DNA of 64,000 bases from Dyella lutea (GTDB lineage: Bacteria; Pseudomonadota; Gammaproteobacteria; Xanthomonadales; Rhodanobacteraceae): contig NZ_JAMZEK010000003.1 of assembly GCF_024158035.1 (NCBI RefSeq), positions 855,463 to 919,462 on the forward strand, in the 5' to 3' direction. Shown here one piece after another: positions 1 to 10,241 of this stretch. A program made the position numbers and the translations under genes. The notes below the pieces were generated by a model, which had not been told where the DNA came from, did not search any database, and worked only from the letters and a program-made list of their open reading frames with translations. Positions within the stretch are counted from its first letter, which is position 1. Every line of letters starts with the position of its first letter.

Positions 1-403
1 CGGCGACGATATTGAGCTTGGCCGCAGCGGCGGCATCCGGGCGACCGAACACCGGTGCGGAAACGTAGTCGATCCCCCGCGCCGTGTGCGCGTCGGCCAG
101 TTCCCGGGCCAATGCCACCGAGATGGTCGCGTGGTTGACGTGCACCGTGCCCGGATCCATCGCGTCGAGCAGGCCACTGTCGAGGAACACCGCACGTACC
201 GCCTGGTCATTGGCGAGCATCGAGCAGACGGCGTCGCCCAGCACGGCACGGTCGGGGGTCCTGGCCAGCTTCGCGCCCAGCGCCAGCAGCGGCTCGGCCG
301 CCGCCTCCGAGCGATTCCAGACCGTGACGGCATGACCGGCTGCCACAAGGTTGCTGGCCATGGCGCTGCCCATGGACCCCAGTCCGATGAATCCGACTTT
401 CAT
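1..403 (-). CDS. NAD(P)-dependent dehydrogenase of the 3-hydroxyisobutyrate/6-phosphogluconate family, partial
   Basis: The reading frame starts at the ATG complementary to 401-403 and runs off the window edge after about 134 residues, so only the N-terminal Rossmann domain is present. It begins MKVGFIGLGSMG, the GxGxxG dinucleotide-binding loop, followed by an NR motif (VWNRS) typical of NADP-preferring members. It continues through a segment with NHATIS, equivalent to the substrate-binding 'D/NxST' region, and PVFGRP, the usual 'APVxGxP' motif. The family oxidises beta-hydroxyacids or reduces short aldehydes. The substrate cannot be told from this half. It lies 94 bp downstream of the flavoprotein gene on the same strand. 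Confidence 0.85.
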   Translation of the reverse strand, partial: MKVGFIGLGSMGSAMASNLVAAGHAVTVWNRSEAAAEPLLALGAKLARTPDRAVLGDAVCSMLANDQAVRAVFLDSGLLDAMDPGTVHVNHATISVALARELADAHTARGIDYVSAPVFGRPDAAAAAKLNIVA

Positions 404-497
404 GCGATGCGCTCCACTACGAATGCGTATAAGGTGGATGAGACCACCGCCGGCGTTCAGTGGACGCGAAGCCGCGGACCGGGGAACGCAGCGTTTC

Positions 498-1679
498 CTA
501 GCCGGCCACCTCACCGGCCGCATGGCCGGATGCCCAGGCCCACTGGAAGTTGTAGCCGCCGAGCCAGCCGGTGACGTCGACCACCTCGCCGATGAAATAC
601 AGCCCGGGCACCCGCTTCGACTCCATCGTCGAGGACGAGAGCTCGTTCGTGTCGACCCCGCCCAGGGTGACCTCGGCGGTGCGGTAGCCTTCGGTGCCGC
701 TGGCGACGATCGGCCAGTCGTGCAGCTGGCGGCCGATGTCGACCAGTTCCGCCTCGCGGAACTGCCGCATCGGTTTGCTCGGGAACCACACCTCGCACAG
801 CCGCTGCGCCAGCCGCTTGGGTAGCAGGTCGCCCAGCACGTTCTTCAACTCCGCCGCCGGACGCTCGCCGCGCTGCGCCACCAGCCAGTCGCCGATGTCG
901 GCCTCTGGCGACAGGTCCAGCCGCAAGTCGTCGCCCGCCTGCCAGTAGCTGGAGATCTGCAGGATCGCCGGCCCGCTCACCCCGCGGTGGGTGAACAGCA
1001 GGCCAGCGCGAAAGCTGTGCTTGCCCACCCGCGCCTCGCTCACCGGCAAGGCCAGACCGGCCAGGTCCTGGTAGCGCTCCTGGTGCTTTCCGCTGAGCGT
1101 GAGCGGCACCAGGCCGGCCCGGGTCGGCAGCACCCGATGACCGAACTGTCGCGCCAGCTCGTAGCCGAAACCGGTCGCACCCAGGCTGGGGATCGACAGG
1201 CCGCCGGTGGCGATCACCAGCGAGGTCGCCTGTATCGGCCCGTCGGCCGTCTCGATGAGAAAACCCTCTTCCGACTTCGCCACCTGGGTCACTGCGCAAC
1301 TGGTGCGCACCTCCACGCCGGCAGCCGCGCACTCGTCCAGCAGCATGCGCACGATCAGCTTGGACGACTCGTCGCAGAACAGCTGGCCGAGTTCCTTCTC
1401 GTGGTAGCGGATGCCGCGCTTTTCCACCAGCGCGATGAAATCCCACGGCGTATAACGCGCCAGCGCGGACTTGGCGAAATGCGGGTTGGCCGAGAGAAAG
1501 TTGGCCGGCGTCGTGCCCAGGTTGGTGAAATTGCAGCGCCCGCCACCGGACATCAGGATCTTCTTGCCCGCCTTGTTGGCGTGGTCGACCACCCGCACGC
1601 GCTTGCCGCGCTGGCCCGCGGTGATGGCACACATCAGGCCCGCGGCACCGGCACCGATCACCAGCACGTCGACCTTCAT
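498..1679 (-). CDS. NAD(P)/FAD-dependent oxidoreductase, HI0933/YhiN (BaiN-like) family
   Basis: A 393-residue flavoprotein of normal family length. The N-terminus has the FAD-binding VLVIGAGAAGLMCA (about residues 5-18) and the family signature KILMSGGGRCNFTN (about 40-53). A second glycine-rich stretch VIATGGLSIP and the C-terminal YFIGEVVDVTGWLGGYNFQWA close the FAD site. HI0933-family proteins are soluble flavoenzymes. Most are uncharacterised, and one clostridial member (BaiN) reduces bile-acid intermediates. No substrate is inferred here. A shorter gene of the dehydrogenase family follows on the same strand. Confidence 0.9.
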   Translation of the reverse strand: MKVDVLVIGAGAAGLMCAITAGQRGKRVRVVDHANKAGKKILMSGGGRCNFTNLGTTPANFLSANPHFAKSALARYTPWDFIALVEKRGIRYHEKELGQLFCDESSKLIVRMLLDECAAAGVEVRTSCAVTQVAKSEEGFLIETADGPIQATSLVIATGGLSIPSLGATGFGYELARQFGHRVLPTRAGLVPLTLSGKHQERYQDLAGLALPVSEARVGKHSFRAGLLFTHRGVSGPAILQISSYWQAGDDLRLDLSPEADIGDWLVAQRGERPAAELKNVLGDLLPKRLAQRLCEVWFPSKPMRQFREAELVDIGRQLHDWPIVASGTEGYRTAEVTLGGVDTNELSSSTMESKRVPGLYFIGEVVDVTGWLGGYNFQWAWASGHAAGEVAG

Positions 1680-1740
1680 GCGCGAAGGTCCGGAGGCGAC
1701 GACAGCGAGGCGAACGGCGGCAACAGGGTGATAGGCATGC

Positions 1741-1778
1741 AGTCACTGGATTCCGGCTTGCGCCGGAATGACGGAGGG
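1741..1778. repeat. Dispersed hairpin repeat, copy 1
   Basis: A short imperfect hairpin (ttccgg...ccggaa) flanked by the conserved words agtcactgga and atgacg. The same plan, cgtca-stem-loop-stem-ccagtgact, recurs at 9657, 23111, 34148, 61571 and 61663 in either orientation, always in intergenic DNA. This is a dispersed REP-like element and not a gene-specific terminator. Confidence 0.65.
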
Positions 1779-1853
1779 AGGGAGACGGTGGCGGATTATC
1801 CCACGGCGCGGCTGGCTTACACTTGCCCCTTTCCCGCCGCCCGAGATGTCGCC

Positions 1854-2336
1854 ATGCCCTCCTTCGACGTGGTCTCCGAAGTCGACAAGCACGAACTCAC
1901 CAACGCCGTGGACCAGGCCAACCGCGAACTCACCACGCGCTTCGACTTCAAGGGCACGAACGCGAAGTTCGAGCTGGAGGATTTCGTGATCACCGCCACC
2001 GGTGCCAGCGAGTTCCAGCTCAGGCAGATGCGCGACATCCTCACTACTCGTCTGGCCACGCGCAAGATCGACCTGCGCGCGCTGGAAACCGCCGACCCGG
2101 AGACCAATCTGGCCGGTTCGCGGCAGAAGATCACCGTGAAACAGGGCATCGAGCAGGCGTCCGCCAAGAAGCTGATCGCCGCGATCAAGGCGGCCAAAAT
2201 CAAGGTCGAGGCGCAGATCAACGGCGAGAAGCTGCGCGTCACCGGCAAGAAACGCGACGACCTGCAGGCCGCCATCGCCCTGCTGCGGCAGACCGATGTC
2301 GGCGTGCCGCTGCAGTTCGACAACTTCCGCGACTGA
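1854..2336 (+). CDS. yajQ: YajQ family cyclic-di-GMP-binding protein
   Basis: 160 residues, normal length. The start at 1854 gives the invariant family N-terminus MPSFDVVSEVD. Other hallmarks are NRELTTRFDFKGT (about 22-34), a long central helix region, the KKLIAAIKAAKIKVEAQING segment, and the C-terminus VGVPLQFDNFRD. YajQ proteins have two RNP-like alpha/beta folds. In Xanthomonas and Pseudomonas relatives they bind cyclic-di-GMP and act with a transcription factor to control virulence genes (family knowledge). It is divergent from the upstream flavoprotein and separated from it by a repeat. Its presence fits the many GGDEF genes in the window. Confidence 0.95.
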   Translation: MPSFDVVSEVDKHELTNAVDQANRELTTRFDFKGTNAKFELEDFVITATGASEFQLRQMRDILTTRLATRKIDLRALETADPETNLAGSRQKITVKQGIEQASAKKLIAAIKAAKIKVEAQINGEKLRVTGKKRDDLQAAIALLRQTDVGVPLQFDNFRD

Positions 2337-2344
2337 GCCCCGGC

Positions 2345-2857
2345 TCAGCCCAGGCCACGCCGCCGCAGCACATGGCGGCTGAGCCACGGCGCGAGGGCGA
2401 ACCCCAGGCAGGCCAGCGTGACGATCCACAGCAGCGCGTCCCAGGGTCCCTGCGGCTGCGGATGGTCGTGCCGGATCCAGCCATCCAGCACCCTCGAGAC
2501 GGCCGAGAACGAAAACACCAGATCGATCCAGTATGGCGGCCGAAGCGGAACGAAACGCAGCCCCCCGCCGACCTGGAGGGAACGACGCCGGAACCAGCCG
2601 GCCCCGCGCAGGAACACCGCTGCCATCAGCATCGCGAGCAACACCGGATAGGCGACTGCGGCCAGCCGCGCATCGGCGCCGGCATGGCGCAGGGCCAGGG
2701 CCGCGACCATCGCCAGCACGCTGAGCATGACGCTGCCACGCGTGGTCCCCGCGGCAGGATAGGGAATCACCCGCACCCGTCCGTCCCGGATCTCGGACGG
2801 CTTGGGCGGCAACCAGCGGTAGCCCTGTTCTCCGTTGCTTCCCTCGATGCCGATCAT
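2345..2857 (-). CDS. Hypothetical membrane protein, 170 aa
   Basis: I do not recognise the family. The N-terminal 45 residues are soluble and proline/arginine-rich. They are followed by hydrophobic segments at roughly 43-60 and 66-83, a basic linker (RRRSLQVGGGLRF) and a third segment near 142-160, ending in RRRGLG. It lies 10 bp downstream of the DUF1345 gene on the same strand, so the two are probably co-transcribed. It converges on yajQ with only 8 bp between them. The second half, including a conserved-looking LRFVPLRPPYWIDLVFSF stretch, resembles small PH-like/YcxB-type membrane proteins only superficially. Confidence 0.6.
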   Translation of the reverse strand: MIGIEGSNGEQGYRWLPPKPSEIRDGRVRVIPYPAAGTTRGSVMLSVLAMVAALALRHAGADARLAAVAYPVLLAMLMAAVFLRGAGWFRRRSLQVGGGLRFVPLRPPYWIDLVFSFSAVSRVLDGWIRHDHPQPQGPWDALLWIVTLACLGFALAPWLSRHVLRRRGLG

Positions 2858-2867
2858 GCCGCCGCCC

Positions 2868-3551
2868 TCAGGCCTGCCCGGCCACGATGTTCACGGTGAC
2901 GGCGATGATGAAGACGTTGAAGAAGAACGCGATCACGCTGTGCAGCAGGACCATGCGGCGCAACTCGCGACTGGTGATCTGCACGTCGGAAACCTGGAAC
3001 GTCATGCCGATCACGATCGAGAAATAAGCGAAATCCCAATAGTCCGGCTCATCCTTGCCGGGAAACTCCAGCCCCTGGTGCGGGCTGCCGTAATCGCCGT
3101 AGAAGCCGTGCGCGTAGTGCAGTGCGAACATCACGTTGATGAACAGCCAAGCCAGCACGATGCAGCTTCCGGCCACCGCGAGCGCCGGCCAGCCGCCATT
3201 GCGGGCCGCATGCAGTTCGGTGCCCAGGGCCACCATCACCATCCCGGTCACCGCGATCGCGCTCCAAAGGACGCCCCAGCGACCGGCATCCTGCAGTCGC
3301 GCCTGGTGCCGCATGCTCTTGATCGAGGCGCGGTTGAACATCAGCAGCATGCCGCCGAGGAACACCAGCGCGCCCAGGTCGAAGCCAAGCAGCAGCGCCG
3401 GTGCCAGCGACATGCCGGCGCCGTGCAGCACGCCGGACGCGAGCACGAAGACCAAGAAAGCCGTACTCAGTCGCGGACGGACCCACAACGAATGCAAGGG
3501 TCGCCAACGGCGACGACCGGACGGGGCGGAATGCTCGGGTGTCGTGTTCAT
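2868..3551 (-). CDS. DUF1345 integral membrane protein
   Basis: 227 residues with about five hydrophobic segments (around 31-50, 52-70, 95-112, 122-142, 198-222). The family-defining stretch DYWDFAYFSIVIGMTFQVSDV lies at about 168-188 and is split between the last two segments. The function of DUF1345 proteins is unknown; they are inner-membrane proteins found widely in proteobacteria and actinobacteria. It precedes the small membrane gene at 2345-2857 and probably forms an operon with it. Confidence 0.85.
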   Translation of the reverse strand: MNTTPEHSAPSGRRRWRPLHSLWVRPRLSTAFLVFVLASGVLHGAGMSLAPALLLGFDLGALVFLGGMLLMFNRASIKSMRHQARLQDAGRWGVLWSAIAVTGMVMVALGTELHAARNGGWPALAVAGSCIVLAWLFINVMFALHYAHGFYGDYGSPHQGLEFPGKDEPDYWDFAYFSIVIGMTFQVSDVQITSRELRRMVLLHSVIAFFFNVFIIAVTVNIVAGQA

Positions 3552-3575
3552 GCAGGACGATTCGGCCTCGAAAGA

Positions 3576-3869
3576 TCAGACAAGCAGATCGCCGACATCG
3601 GGATGGCGCCCGGCCCACACTGCAGCATAGGAACAGCTCGGGCGCACTCGCCAGCCGCGTCGACGCGCCTCGGCGAAGGCCGCAGCGACCAGCGCGGCGG
3701 CCATGCCCTTGCCGCGTGCCGCCGGCGGCACGCCGGTGTGATCGATGGTCATCACCGCCCCGCCGTCCCCGGACTGCAGCAGGTAGGTCAGGATGCCGCG
3801 ATGGCCATCCTGGCGCGTTTCGAATACACGGGCATCTTCATCGTGATGGATGGCGAAGTCGGTCGACAT
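3576..3869 (-). CDS. GNAT-like N-acetyltransferase, YidJ/NATD1 type
   Basis: A 97-residue mini-GNAT. The ATG at 3869 is chosen because upstream residues of the open frame are arginine-rich non-coding translation. It has the acetyl-CoA pyrophosphate loop as VPPAARGKGMAAALV (R/QxxGxG/A) and the family C-terminus VRPSCSYAAVWAGRHPDV, close to the classical 'CPYVxxyixrhPey' motif. The catalytic Cys-Ser-Tyr is therefore retained. The substrate is unknown for the family. It lies 24 bp upstream of the DUF1345 gene on the same strand. Confidence 0.85.
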   Translation of the reverse strand: MSTDFAIHHDEDARVFETRQDGHRGILTYLLQSGDGGAVMTIDHTGVPPAARGKGMAAALVAAAFAEARRRGWRVRPSCSYAAVWAGRHPDVGDLLV

Positions 3870-4009
3870 GCGGGCTCCGGGGGGCGGCTGCCGCACAGCA
3901 TACGACCGAAGCCGGCGGCGGATGCCCGCCGACGCGCCATACGCAACAAGTTTCGCCGCGCGGCAGCGTGCCGGTGCGGCGATCGGCATCGCGCCGCCGC
4001 CAGGTCGAG

Positions 4010-5080
<1,071 letters not shown>

Positions 5081-5116
5081 GGGGCGGTTCCTCGTGTCGG
5101 GGTCCGGGCGACCATG

Positions 5117-5148
5117 AAAAAAGCCGCCAGGGTTGGGCTGGCGGCTTT
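5117..5148 (-). terminator. Attenuator terminator upstream of aroG
   Basis: A perfect 11-bp stem (5120-5130 with 5138-5148, core AGCCGCCAG/CTGGCGGCT) with a 7-nt loop is followed on the minus strand by six T residues (5117-5122). It lies between the leader peptide stop and the aroG start, 36 bp before the ATG, so termination here would stop transcription before aroG. A GGCGG stretch near the 3' end of the leader ORF can pair with CCGCC of the 5' arm, a possible antiterminator (inference). Confidence 0.85.
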
Positions 5149-5175
5149 CAGGATTCGGTGGGATCGGTGTTTTGC

Positions 5176-5256
5176 TTACGATCGCGCCCCTGGCTCCGCC
5201 TGTGGCTTCGGATAGCCATAAAACCAAGCAAACCAGCGGGCAGTGCGGATCGTCAT
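5176..5256 (-). CDS. aroG leader peptide, aromatic-rich (attenuator)
   Basis: A 26-codon frame beginning MTIRTARWFAWFYGYPKP and ending with TAA. Residues 8-15 read WFAWFYGY, so six of eight are Trp, Phe or Tyr. It ends 27 bp before an intrinsic terminator that precedes aroG. Known attenuators of amino-acid operons use exactly this arrangement: ribosome stalling at the cognate codons prevents terminator formation. Having all three aromatic amino acids fits DAHP synthase, which feeds all three pathways. There is no strong Shine-Dalgarno sequence. An in-frame ATG at 5307 would give a longer version, but the compact frame is preferred. Confidence 0.85.
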   Translation of the reverse strand: MTIRTARWFAWFYGYPKPQAEPGARS

Positions 5257-5384
5257 GAAGCTAGGGATACCACATCCAAGGACCGATGCAAACGTCGGAA
5301 ATGGCATAAGCGCCGACGACCAGCGGCCGGAAGGCAGGCGCGCGTTGCCGCAAGCGCCCGCCGGCACCTGCCGGCACCGCTAAG

Positions 5385-6314
5385 ATGCGAGGCATGCCCA
5401 CCGCCCTGCATCTCGTCACGCGACCGGCCCAGGCAGCGATCCGCCGCTGGGTGGCGGGCGCGTTCCCGCGCAACGGTGGGGGTACGGTCGACTACGACAC
5501 CCCGGTGGGCGATCCCGGCCTGTTCGATCCGGAGGGCGCGACCTGGCGCATCCATGCCGATTTTCCCGGCATGCTCGCCGGCGGCCTGGCCGCGCTGATG
5601 CTGCAGACGCTGCATCCGCTGGCGCTGGCAGGGGTGTGGGACCACTCCAACTTCCGCGAGGATCTGCTCGGTCGGCTTCGCCGAACTACCACCTTCGTCG
5701 GCGGCACCACCTACGCGCCACGCGCGTCGGCAGAGGCATTGATCGAGCGCGTGCGCCATATCCATGACCGGGTCCGCGGCACCACCGAGGACGGCCGCCC
5801 CTACGACGCCAACGATCCGGCCCTGCTCACCTGGGTCCACGTGACCGAAGCCTACAGCTTCCTGCAGGGCTACCGCCGATACAGTCACATCGACCTGCCG
5901 GGCGGTGCGGCCGACCGTTACTTCGACGAATGCCGCCGGGTCGCCGAAGCACTGGGGGCACGGGACGTGCCGCGCAGCGAGAGCGAGGTCGACGCCTACT
6001 TCCGCAGCGTGCGCCCCACGCTCGCCTACACCGGGCGCACCCGCACCGTGCTGGACATCCTCGCCCAGGTGCGGTTGCCGGTGCCGGTCGCCTCGCTGTC
6101 GCGCGACGTATTCCTGCACGCCGGGGCCGCGCTGTTGCCCGAATGGGCGATCCGGATGCTGCGGAGGACGCCTGCCCAGCGGGCCAGGGCACGGATGGCG
6201 GCGCATGCGCTGTGGTCGATGGCACCGGTATTCCGGCTGGCCCTGACCGAAGGCATCGCGGCGCATGCATGCCGCCGGGTCGGACGCGACCCACGCGAAC
6301 TGCACCACTGGTAA
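5385..6314 (+). CDS. DUF2236 / oxygenase MpaB family protein
   Basis: 309 residues; an ATG at 5394 is an alternative start. Family landmarks are an N-terminal FPGMLAGGLAALMLQTLHPLALAGVWDHS (about 61-89, including a conserved HP near the putative heme-binding helix) and TYAPRASAEALIERVRHIH. VHVTEAYSFLQGYRRY follows at about 150-165, with a C-terminal helical region. DUF2236 includes rubber oxygenase-like (Lcp) and fungal MpaB proteins, and several members bind heme b. Enzyme activity here is not established. It is divergent from the aroG leader region and converges on a diguanylate cyclase gene. Confidence 0.85.
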   Translation: MRGMPTALHLVTRPAQAAIRRWVAGAFPRNGGGTVDYDTPVGDPGLFDPEGATWRIHADFPGMLAGGLAALMLQTLHPLALAGVWDHSNFREDLLGRLRRTTTFVGGTTYAPRASAEALIERVRHIHDRVRGTTEDGRPYDANDPALLTWVHVTEAYSFLQGYRRYSHIDLPGGAADRYFDECRRVAEALGARDVPRSESEVDAYFRSVRPTLAYTGRTRTVLDILAQVRLPVPVASLSRDVFLHAGAALLPEWAIRMLRRTPAQRARARMAAHALWSMAPVFRLALTEGIAAHACRRVGRDPRELHHW

Positions 6315-6332
6315 CCGGCTACCCGCCCGGAC

Positions 6333-7505
6333 TCAGGCGGTCGCCTCCGACGACATCACGCGATTGCGCCCGGCCCGCTTGGCCGCATAGAGCGCGGCAT
6401 CGGCACGACGGCGCAGCACGGTCATGTCCCAGCCACCGGGCCCGGCCACGGCGGTACCGATCGACACCGTCAGGCGGACCGGCTCGCCGTTGATCACCAT
6501 CGGGGAGTTCTCGACCGTGGCGCGGATACGCTCGGCCAGCGCCAGCAGGCCCGCCTCGTCGACCCCCGGCGACAGCACGAGAAACTCCTCGCCACCGACC
6601 CGGCCGACGATATCGCCGCTGCGAAGCATGCTCTGGATGTGGCCGACGAGGGCTTGCAGGACCTTGTCGCCGCCGTCATGGCCGAAGCGGTCGTTGATGT
6701 ACTTGAAGTGGTCCGCGTCGAGCAGCAGCACGCCGACCGAGCCGCGCCACCCCCTGGCCTCGGCGAGCATCCGGTCGGAGGCCTCGCCCATGGCCCTCCG
6801 GTTGGCGACGCCGGTCAGTGGATCGATCCGCGCCAGGTCGTGCAGTTCGCGTCGCAGGATCTCGTTGTAAAGCAGCAGGAAACCGATGCTGGCGAATAGC
6901 GGCTGCATGCCCGAGAGCAGCACGTAGAACACGTTCACCGGAGTCGGCGTGGCCACCTGATCCGGCGGGTGGGAGCCCAGCCACAGCGACCCGTTGCGCC
7001 ACAGCAGCAGGGCCAGTTCCAGCAGGTAGACCCACAACAGCACGCATCGGGCACGCGTGTCGCGTTCCCGGCAACCGCCGCGCAAGGCCTCGACGTTGAG
7101 CAACACGTTGCCCAGGATCGCGCACGAGCCCCACAGCACGCGCAACCGGTAGTCGGGATAGACCGCACCCAGCCAGGAAACGCCGGCCCAGCCGAGGAAA
7201 CCGATCGTCGCCGCTGTCTTCAGCCGCAGCGGCTCGCCGAGCAGTTGGCGGATGGCCACCACCACCATGCCTTGGGCGAGCAGGTTGAGGGCGTTGCCTC
7301 CGATGACCAGCGCAGAGGGGGAAATGAACGCCTGCAACGCCAGCAGTCCGTATCCGGAAGCCTCCACAGCCAACGCAAGCGCGCGCAGCCGTATGGCCGC
7401 CAGCGCGCGGCCGTTGCCGCTGTGGGTCCCCACCCAGAGCATGAGACCCAGCGCCAGGGCCTGCACCGCATTGAGCAGAGACAGTGTTTCGACTTGAACC
7501 GGCAT
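6333..7505 (-). CDS. Membrane-bound diguanylate cyclase (GGDEF)
   Basis: 390 residues with the ATG at 7505, chosen because GGGGAGAGGGG sits just upstream. Six or seven hydrophobic segments fill the first 210 residues. A GGDEF domain follows (about 225-385). It keeps the [10 protein letters not shown] entry motif, [18 protein letters not shown], the active-site GGEEF (about 304-308), and an RSGD inhibitory I-site five residues ahead of it. It should therefore make cyclic-di-GMP and be feedback inhibited. The sensory input of the membrane part is unknown. It is divergent from the NERD-helicase gene, with about 170 bp between them. Confidence 0.9.
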   Translation of the reverse strand: MPVQVETLSLLNAVQALALGLMLWVGTHSGNGRALAAIRLRALALAVEASGYGLLALQAFISPSALVIGGNALNLLAQGMVVVAIRQLLGEPLRLKTAATIGFLGWAGVSWLGAVYPDYRLRVLWGSCAILGNVLLNVEALRGGCRERDTRARCVLLWVYLLELALLLWRNGSLWLGSHPPDQVATPTPVNVFYVLLSGMQPLFASIGFLLLYNEILRRELHDLARIDPLTGVANRRAMGEASDRMLAEARGWRGSVGVLLLDADHFKYINDRFGHDGGDKVLQALVGHIQSMLRSGDIVGRVGGEEFLVLSPGVDEAGLLALAERIRATVENSPMVINGEPVRLTVSIGTAVAGPGGWDMTVLRRRADAALYAAKRAGRNRVMSSEATA

Positions 7506-7672
7506 CCCCTCTCCCCGCCCGGCCGGCCACATGTGCCGCCGAATTGCACGGCGCGATAGTACCTGCCGGGCCGGCCTCCGTGCATGGCGGAGGCTTCCCC
7601 GGGGAACCCCGGGGCTTTGCCAGCCCGCGGGGATTGGCTACTTTCGCCGCGGAGACACTCACCGGACCCCGG

Positions 7673-9556
7673 ATGGCCACGCTCATTCCTTCCCGCAACA
7701 GCTGCCTGCCGCGCATGACCGGCGGCGAGAAACGCGTCTCCGAACGCCTGGAGCAGAAACTCGAGGACGATTACCTGATCTGGTACGACGTCCCGGTCGG
7801 CCCCAAGCAGCGCCATCCGGATTTCGTCATCGTCCACCCGCGCCGCGGCCTGCTGGTACTGGAGGTGAAGGACTGGAAGGCCGAGACCCTGCAGCAGGTC
7901 GACAACACCCAGGTCACCCTGCTCACCGACCGCGGCACGGTGAAGGAGAACAACCCGCTGCTGCAGGCACGCGCCTATGCGCTGGAGATCGGCGTGGCGT
8001 TGCAGAAGGACCCGGCCCTGCACTTCCCGCCCGGCCACCGCCACGCCGGCAAGCTGGTGATGCCGTGGGGCTGGGGCGTGGTGCTGGCCAACATCAGCCG
8101 CAAGCAGTTCGACGAGGGCGGGCTGGACGCCGTGCTGCCGGCGCACCTGGTGATCTGCCGCGACGAGATCTACGAATCGGTGGAAGCCGAGGCCTTCCAG
8201 GAGCGGCTGTGGGCGATGTTCCCGCAGGTGTTCCCGGTGGCGCTCACCCTGCCCCAGCTCGACCGCGTGCGCTGGCACCTGTTTCCGGAGCTCCGGGTCG
8301 ACCCGGGCTCGGGCCAGTTCGGCCTGTTCCCCGCCCGGGAGGACGAGCCGGGCAAGGCAATCGAGATCCCCGAACTGGTCAAGGTGATGGATGCGCAGCA
8401 GGAGCAGTTGGCGCGTTCGCTGGGCGACGGCCATCGCCTGATCCACGGCGTGGCCGGCTCGGGCAAGACAATGATCCTGGGTTTCCGCGCCCTGCAGCTG
8501 GCGCGGACCATGGCCAAGCCGATCCTGGTGCTCTGCTACAACAAGACCCTCGCCGGGCGGCTGGACCAGCTGGTCGGCGAGCGCGGCCTGTCGGACAAGG
8601 TGCAGGTCTACAACTTCCACCGCTGGTGCCGGCAGATGCTCACCGCCTACCACGTGGACCTGCCCACGAAGGAAGGCAAGAGCACCGACGATTTCTTCGC
8701 CGAGATGGTCGAACGGGTGATCGCCGGGGTCGACCGCGGGCAGATCCCGCGCTTCCAGTACGGCGCCGTGCTGGTGGACGAGGGCCACGACTTCGAGCCG
8801 GACTGGTACAAGCTGATCGTGCAGATGGTCGACCCAAGCACCAACTCGCTGCTGGTGCTGTACGACGACGCGCAGAACATCTACGGCCGCGACGACCGGC
8901 GCAAGTTCACCTGGAAGGAACTGGGCGTGCAGGCGCAGGGCCGCACCACCATCCTCAAGCTCAACTACCGCAACACGCTGGAGATCCTGTCGGTCGCGCG
9001 CGGCTTTGCCAGCGACCTGCTGATCGAACGGATCGGCGAGGACGACGGCGTGCCGCTGATCGCGCCGCAAAGCGCCGGCCGCCGCGGTCCGGTACCCGAA
9101 CTGATCCGCACCGACACCGTCGGCGAGCAGCTCACGACTCTGATCCAGTGCCTGCGCGACGAGGCCGCCCACGGCCGGCCGCTGTCGGACATGGCGGTGA
9201 TCTTCCGCAACCAGTGGGAGGGCGAGAAGCTGCACGAGGCACTCAAGCGCGAGGGCATCGCCAGCCGCCTGGCCGAAGGCGATGGCAAGCGCGCGCTGTT
9301 CCTGGTCGAGGACGCAGTGCGGCTGGTCACCATGCACTCGAGCAAGGGCCTGGAATTCCCGGTGGTGTTCATCCCCGGCCTCGGCTCACTGCCCAAGCCC
9401 GGCAAGGACGAGGCCGAGGAAGCCCGCCTGCTCTATGTCGCGATGACCCGCGCCACCGAGCGACTGGTGCTGATCCACCACGAGGACTCGGTGTTCAGCC
9501 AGCGCATCCGCAACGCGATCAACGACGTGCAGGGGCAGTTGCAGGCGCTGGCGTGA
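7673..9556 (+). CDS. NERD-domain superfamily I helicase (UvrD-like)
   Basis: 627 residues. Residues about 15-120 form a nuclease-related NERD domain: [11 protein letters not shown], the [19 protein letters not shown] stretch with D..E.K nuclease-like residues, and [10 protein letters not shown]. The UvrD-like helicase follows, with Walker A GVAGSGKT (about 259-266), Walker [10 protein letters not shown] (about 366-374), [10 protein letters not shown] (motif IV region), [13 protein letters not shown] (motif V) and [11 protein letters not shown] (motif VI, about 588). It is predicted to be an ATP-driven DNA translocase with a possible nuclease. Such proteins occur in DNA repair and in some defence settings, but nothing next to it marks a defence locus. 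Confidence 0.9.
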   Translation: MATLIPSRNSCLPRMTGGEKRVSERLEQKLEDDYLIWYDVPVGPKQRHPDFVIVHPRRGLLVLEVKDWKAETLQQVDNTQVTLLTDRGTVKENNPLLQARAYALEIGVALQKDPALHFPPGHRHAGKLVMPWGWGVVLANISRKQFDEGGLDAVLPAHLVICRDEIYESVEAEAFQERLWAMFPQVFPVALTLPQLDRVRWHLFPELRVDPGSGQFGLFPAREDEPGKAIEIPELVKVMDAQQEQLARSLGDGHRLIHGVAGSGKTMILGFRALQLARTMAKPILVLCYNKTLAGRLDQLVGERGLSDKVQVYNFHRWCRQMLTAYHVDLPTKEGKSTDDFFAEMVERVIAGVDRGQIPRFQYGAVLVDEGHDFEPDWYKLIVQMVDPSTNSLLVLYDDAQNIYGRDDRRKFTWKELGVQAQGRTTILKLNYRNTLEILSVARGFASDLLIERIGEDDGVPLIAPQSAGRRGPVPELIRTDTVGEQLTTLIQCLRDEAAHGRPLSDMAVIFRNQWEGEKLHEALKREGIASRLAEGDGKRALFLVEDAVRLVTMHSSKGLEFPVVFIPGLGSLPKPGKDEAEEARLLYVAMTRATERLVLIHHEDSVFSQRIRNAINDVQGQLQALA

Positions 9557-9656
9557 GCGGGAGTGGCTCCTCGCGGCTCCGGGGGAGGCGCTGGATGACC
9601 AACCCTGCGGCTGTCGAAAGTCCCCGCGTCGAACCACTCGCGACACGCATCTTCAT

Positions 9657-9694
9657 CGTCGTTCCAGCGAAAGCTGGAACCCAGCGACTCACCA
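9657..9694. repeat. Dispersed hairpin repeat, copy 2
   Basis: cgtcgttccagc-gaaa-gctggaac followed by ccagcgactcacc. The stem gttccagc/gctggaac is perfect. It has the same layout as the copies at 1741 and 61663. It lies in the gap between the helicase gene and msrB. Confidence 0.65.
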
Positions 9695-9764
9695 TGCCTC
9701 AGCCTGCTTGGACAACCCCCGCCAACACCCCATCTTGTCGATATCGTCACCCGCTGGAGCCACC

Positions 9765-10241
9765 ATGTCCCGCTTCGATCTCACCCCGCCTACCGACGCC
9801 CAGCGCCAGGCCATCACCGCCGGCCTCACCCCGGACGAACGCCGGGTGCTGCTCCAGCACGGCACCGAGGCGGCGTTCTGCGGCGTATTCCTGGACAACA
9901 AGAAGGACGGCGTCTACACCTGCCGCTTCTGCGGGCTGCCGCTGTTCCGCTCCAGCGCCAAGTTCGACTCCGGCACCGGCTGGCCAAGTTTCTTTGCCAC
10001 CTACGACGACACCCACCTGCGCTATATCCGCGACACCAGCTACGGCATGGTGCGCACCGAGGAAGTCTGCGCCCGCTGCGGCAGCCACCTCGGCCACGTG
10101 TTCCCCGACGGCCCGCCCCCGACCGGTCACCGTCACTGCCTGAATTCGGTGGCGCTTGGCTTCGTCGAGCAGGGCGAATCGTTGCCCGACCTCCTCGGGC
10201 GCGGCGTTCCCGAAGGACAGCCCGAGCCCGCCGCGGACTGA
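9765..10241 (+). CDS. msrB: Peptide-methionine (R)-S-oxide reductase
   Basis: Reduces the R epimer of methionine sulfoxide in proteins. 158 residues from the ATG at 9765, which has TGGAG just upstream. It shows zinc-binding pairs CRFCGLPLF (about 47-55) and CARCGSHLGHVFPDGP (about 99-114), the SGTGWPSF motif, and the catalytic cysteine in HRHCLNSVAL (about 122-131). This is the canonical SelR fold with all four zinc cysteines. It stands alone, with no msrA beside it. The following 390 bp are non-coding. Confidence 0.95.
   Translation: MSRFDLTPPTDAQRQAITAGLTPDERRVLLQHGTEAAFCGVFLDNKKDGVYTCRFCGLPLFRSSAKFDSGTGWPSFFATYDDTHLRYIRDTSYGMVRTEEVCARCGSHLGHVFPDGPPPTGHRHCLNSVALGFVEQGESLPDLLGRGVPEGQPEPAAD

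Noticed and set aside
7220..9337. Antisense frame of 705 codons opposite the NERD-helicase
   Set aside because: Shadow of the helicase codons; no motif is seen and it merges into the antisense of the cyclase gene.
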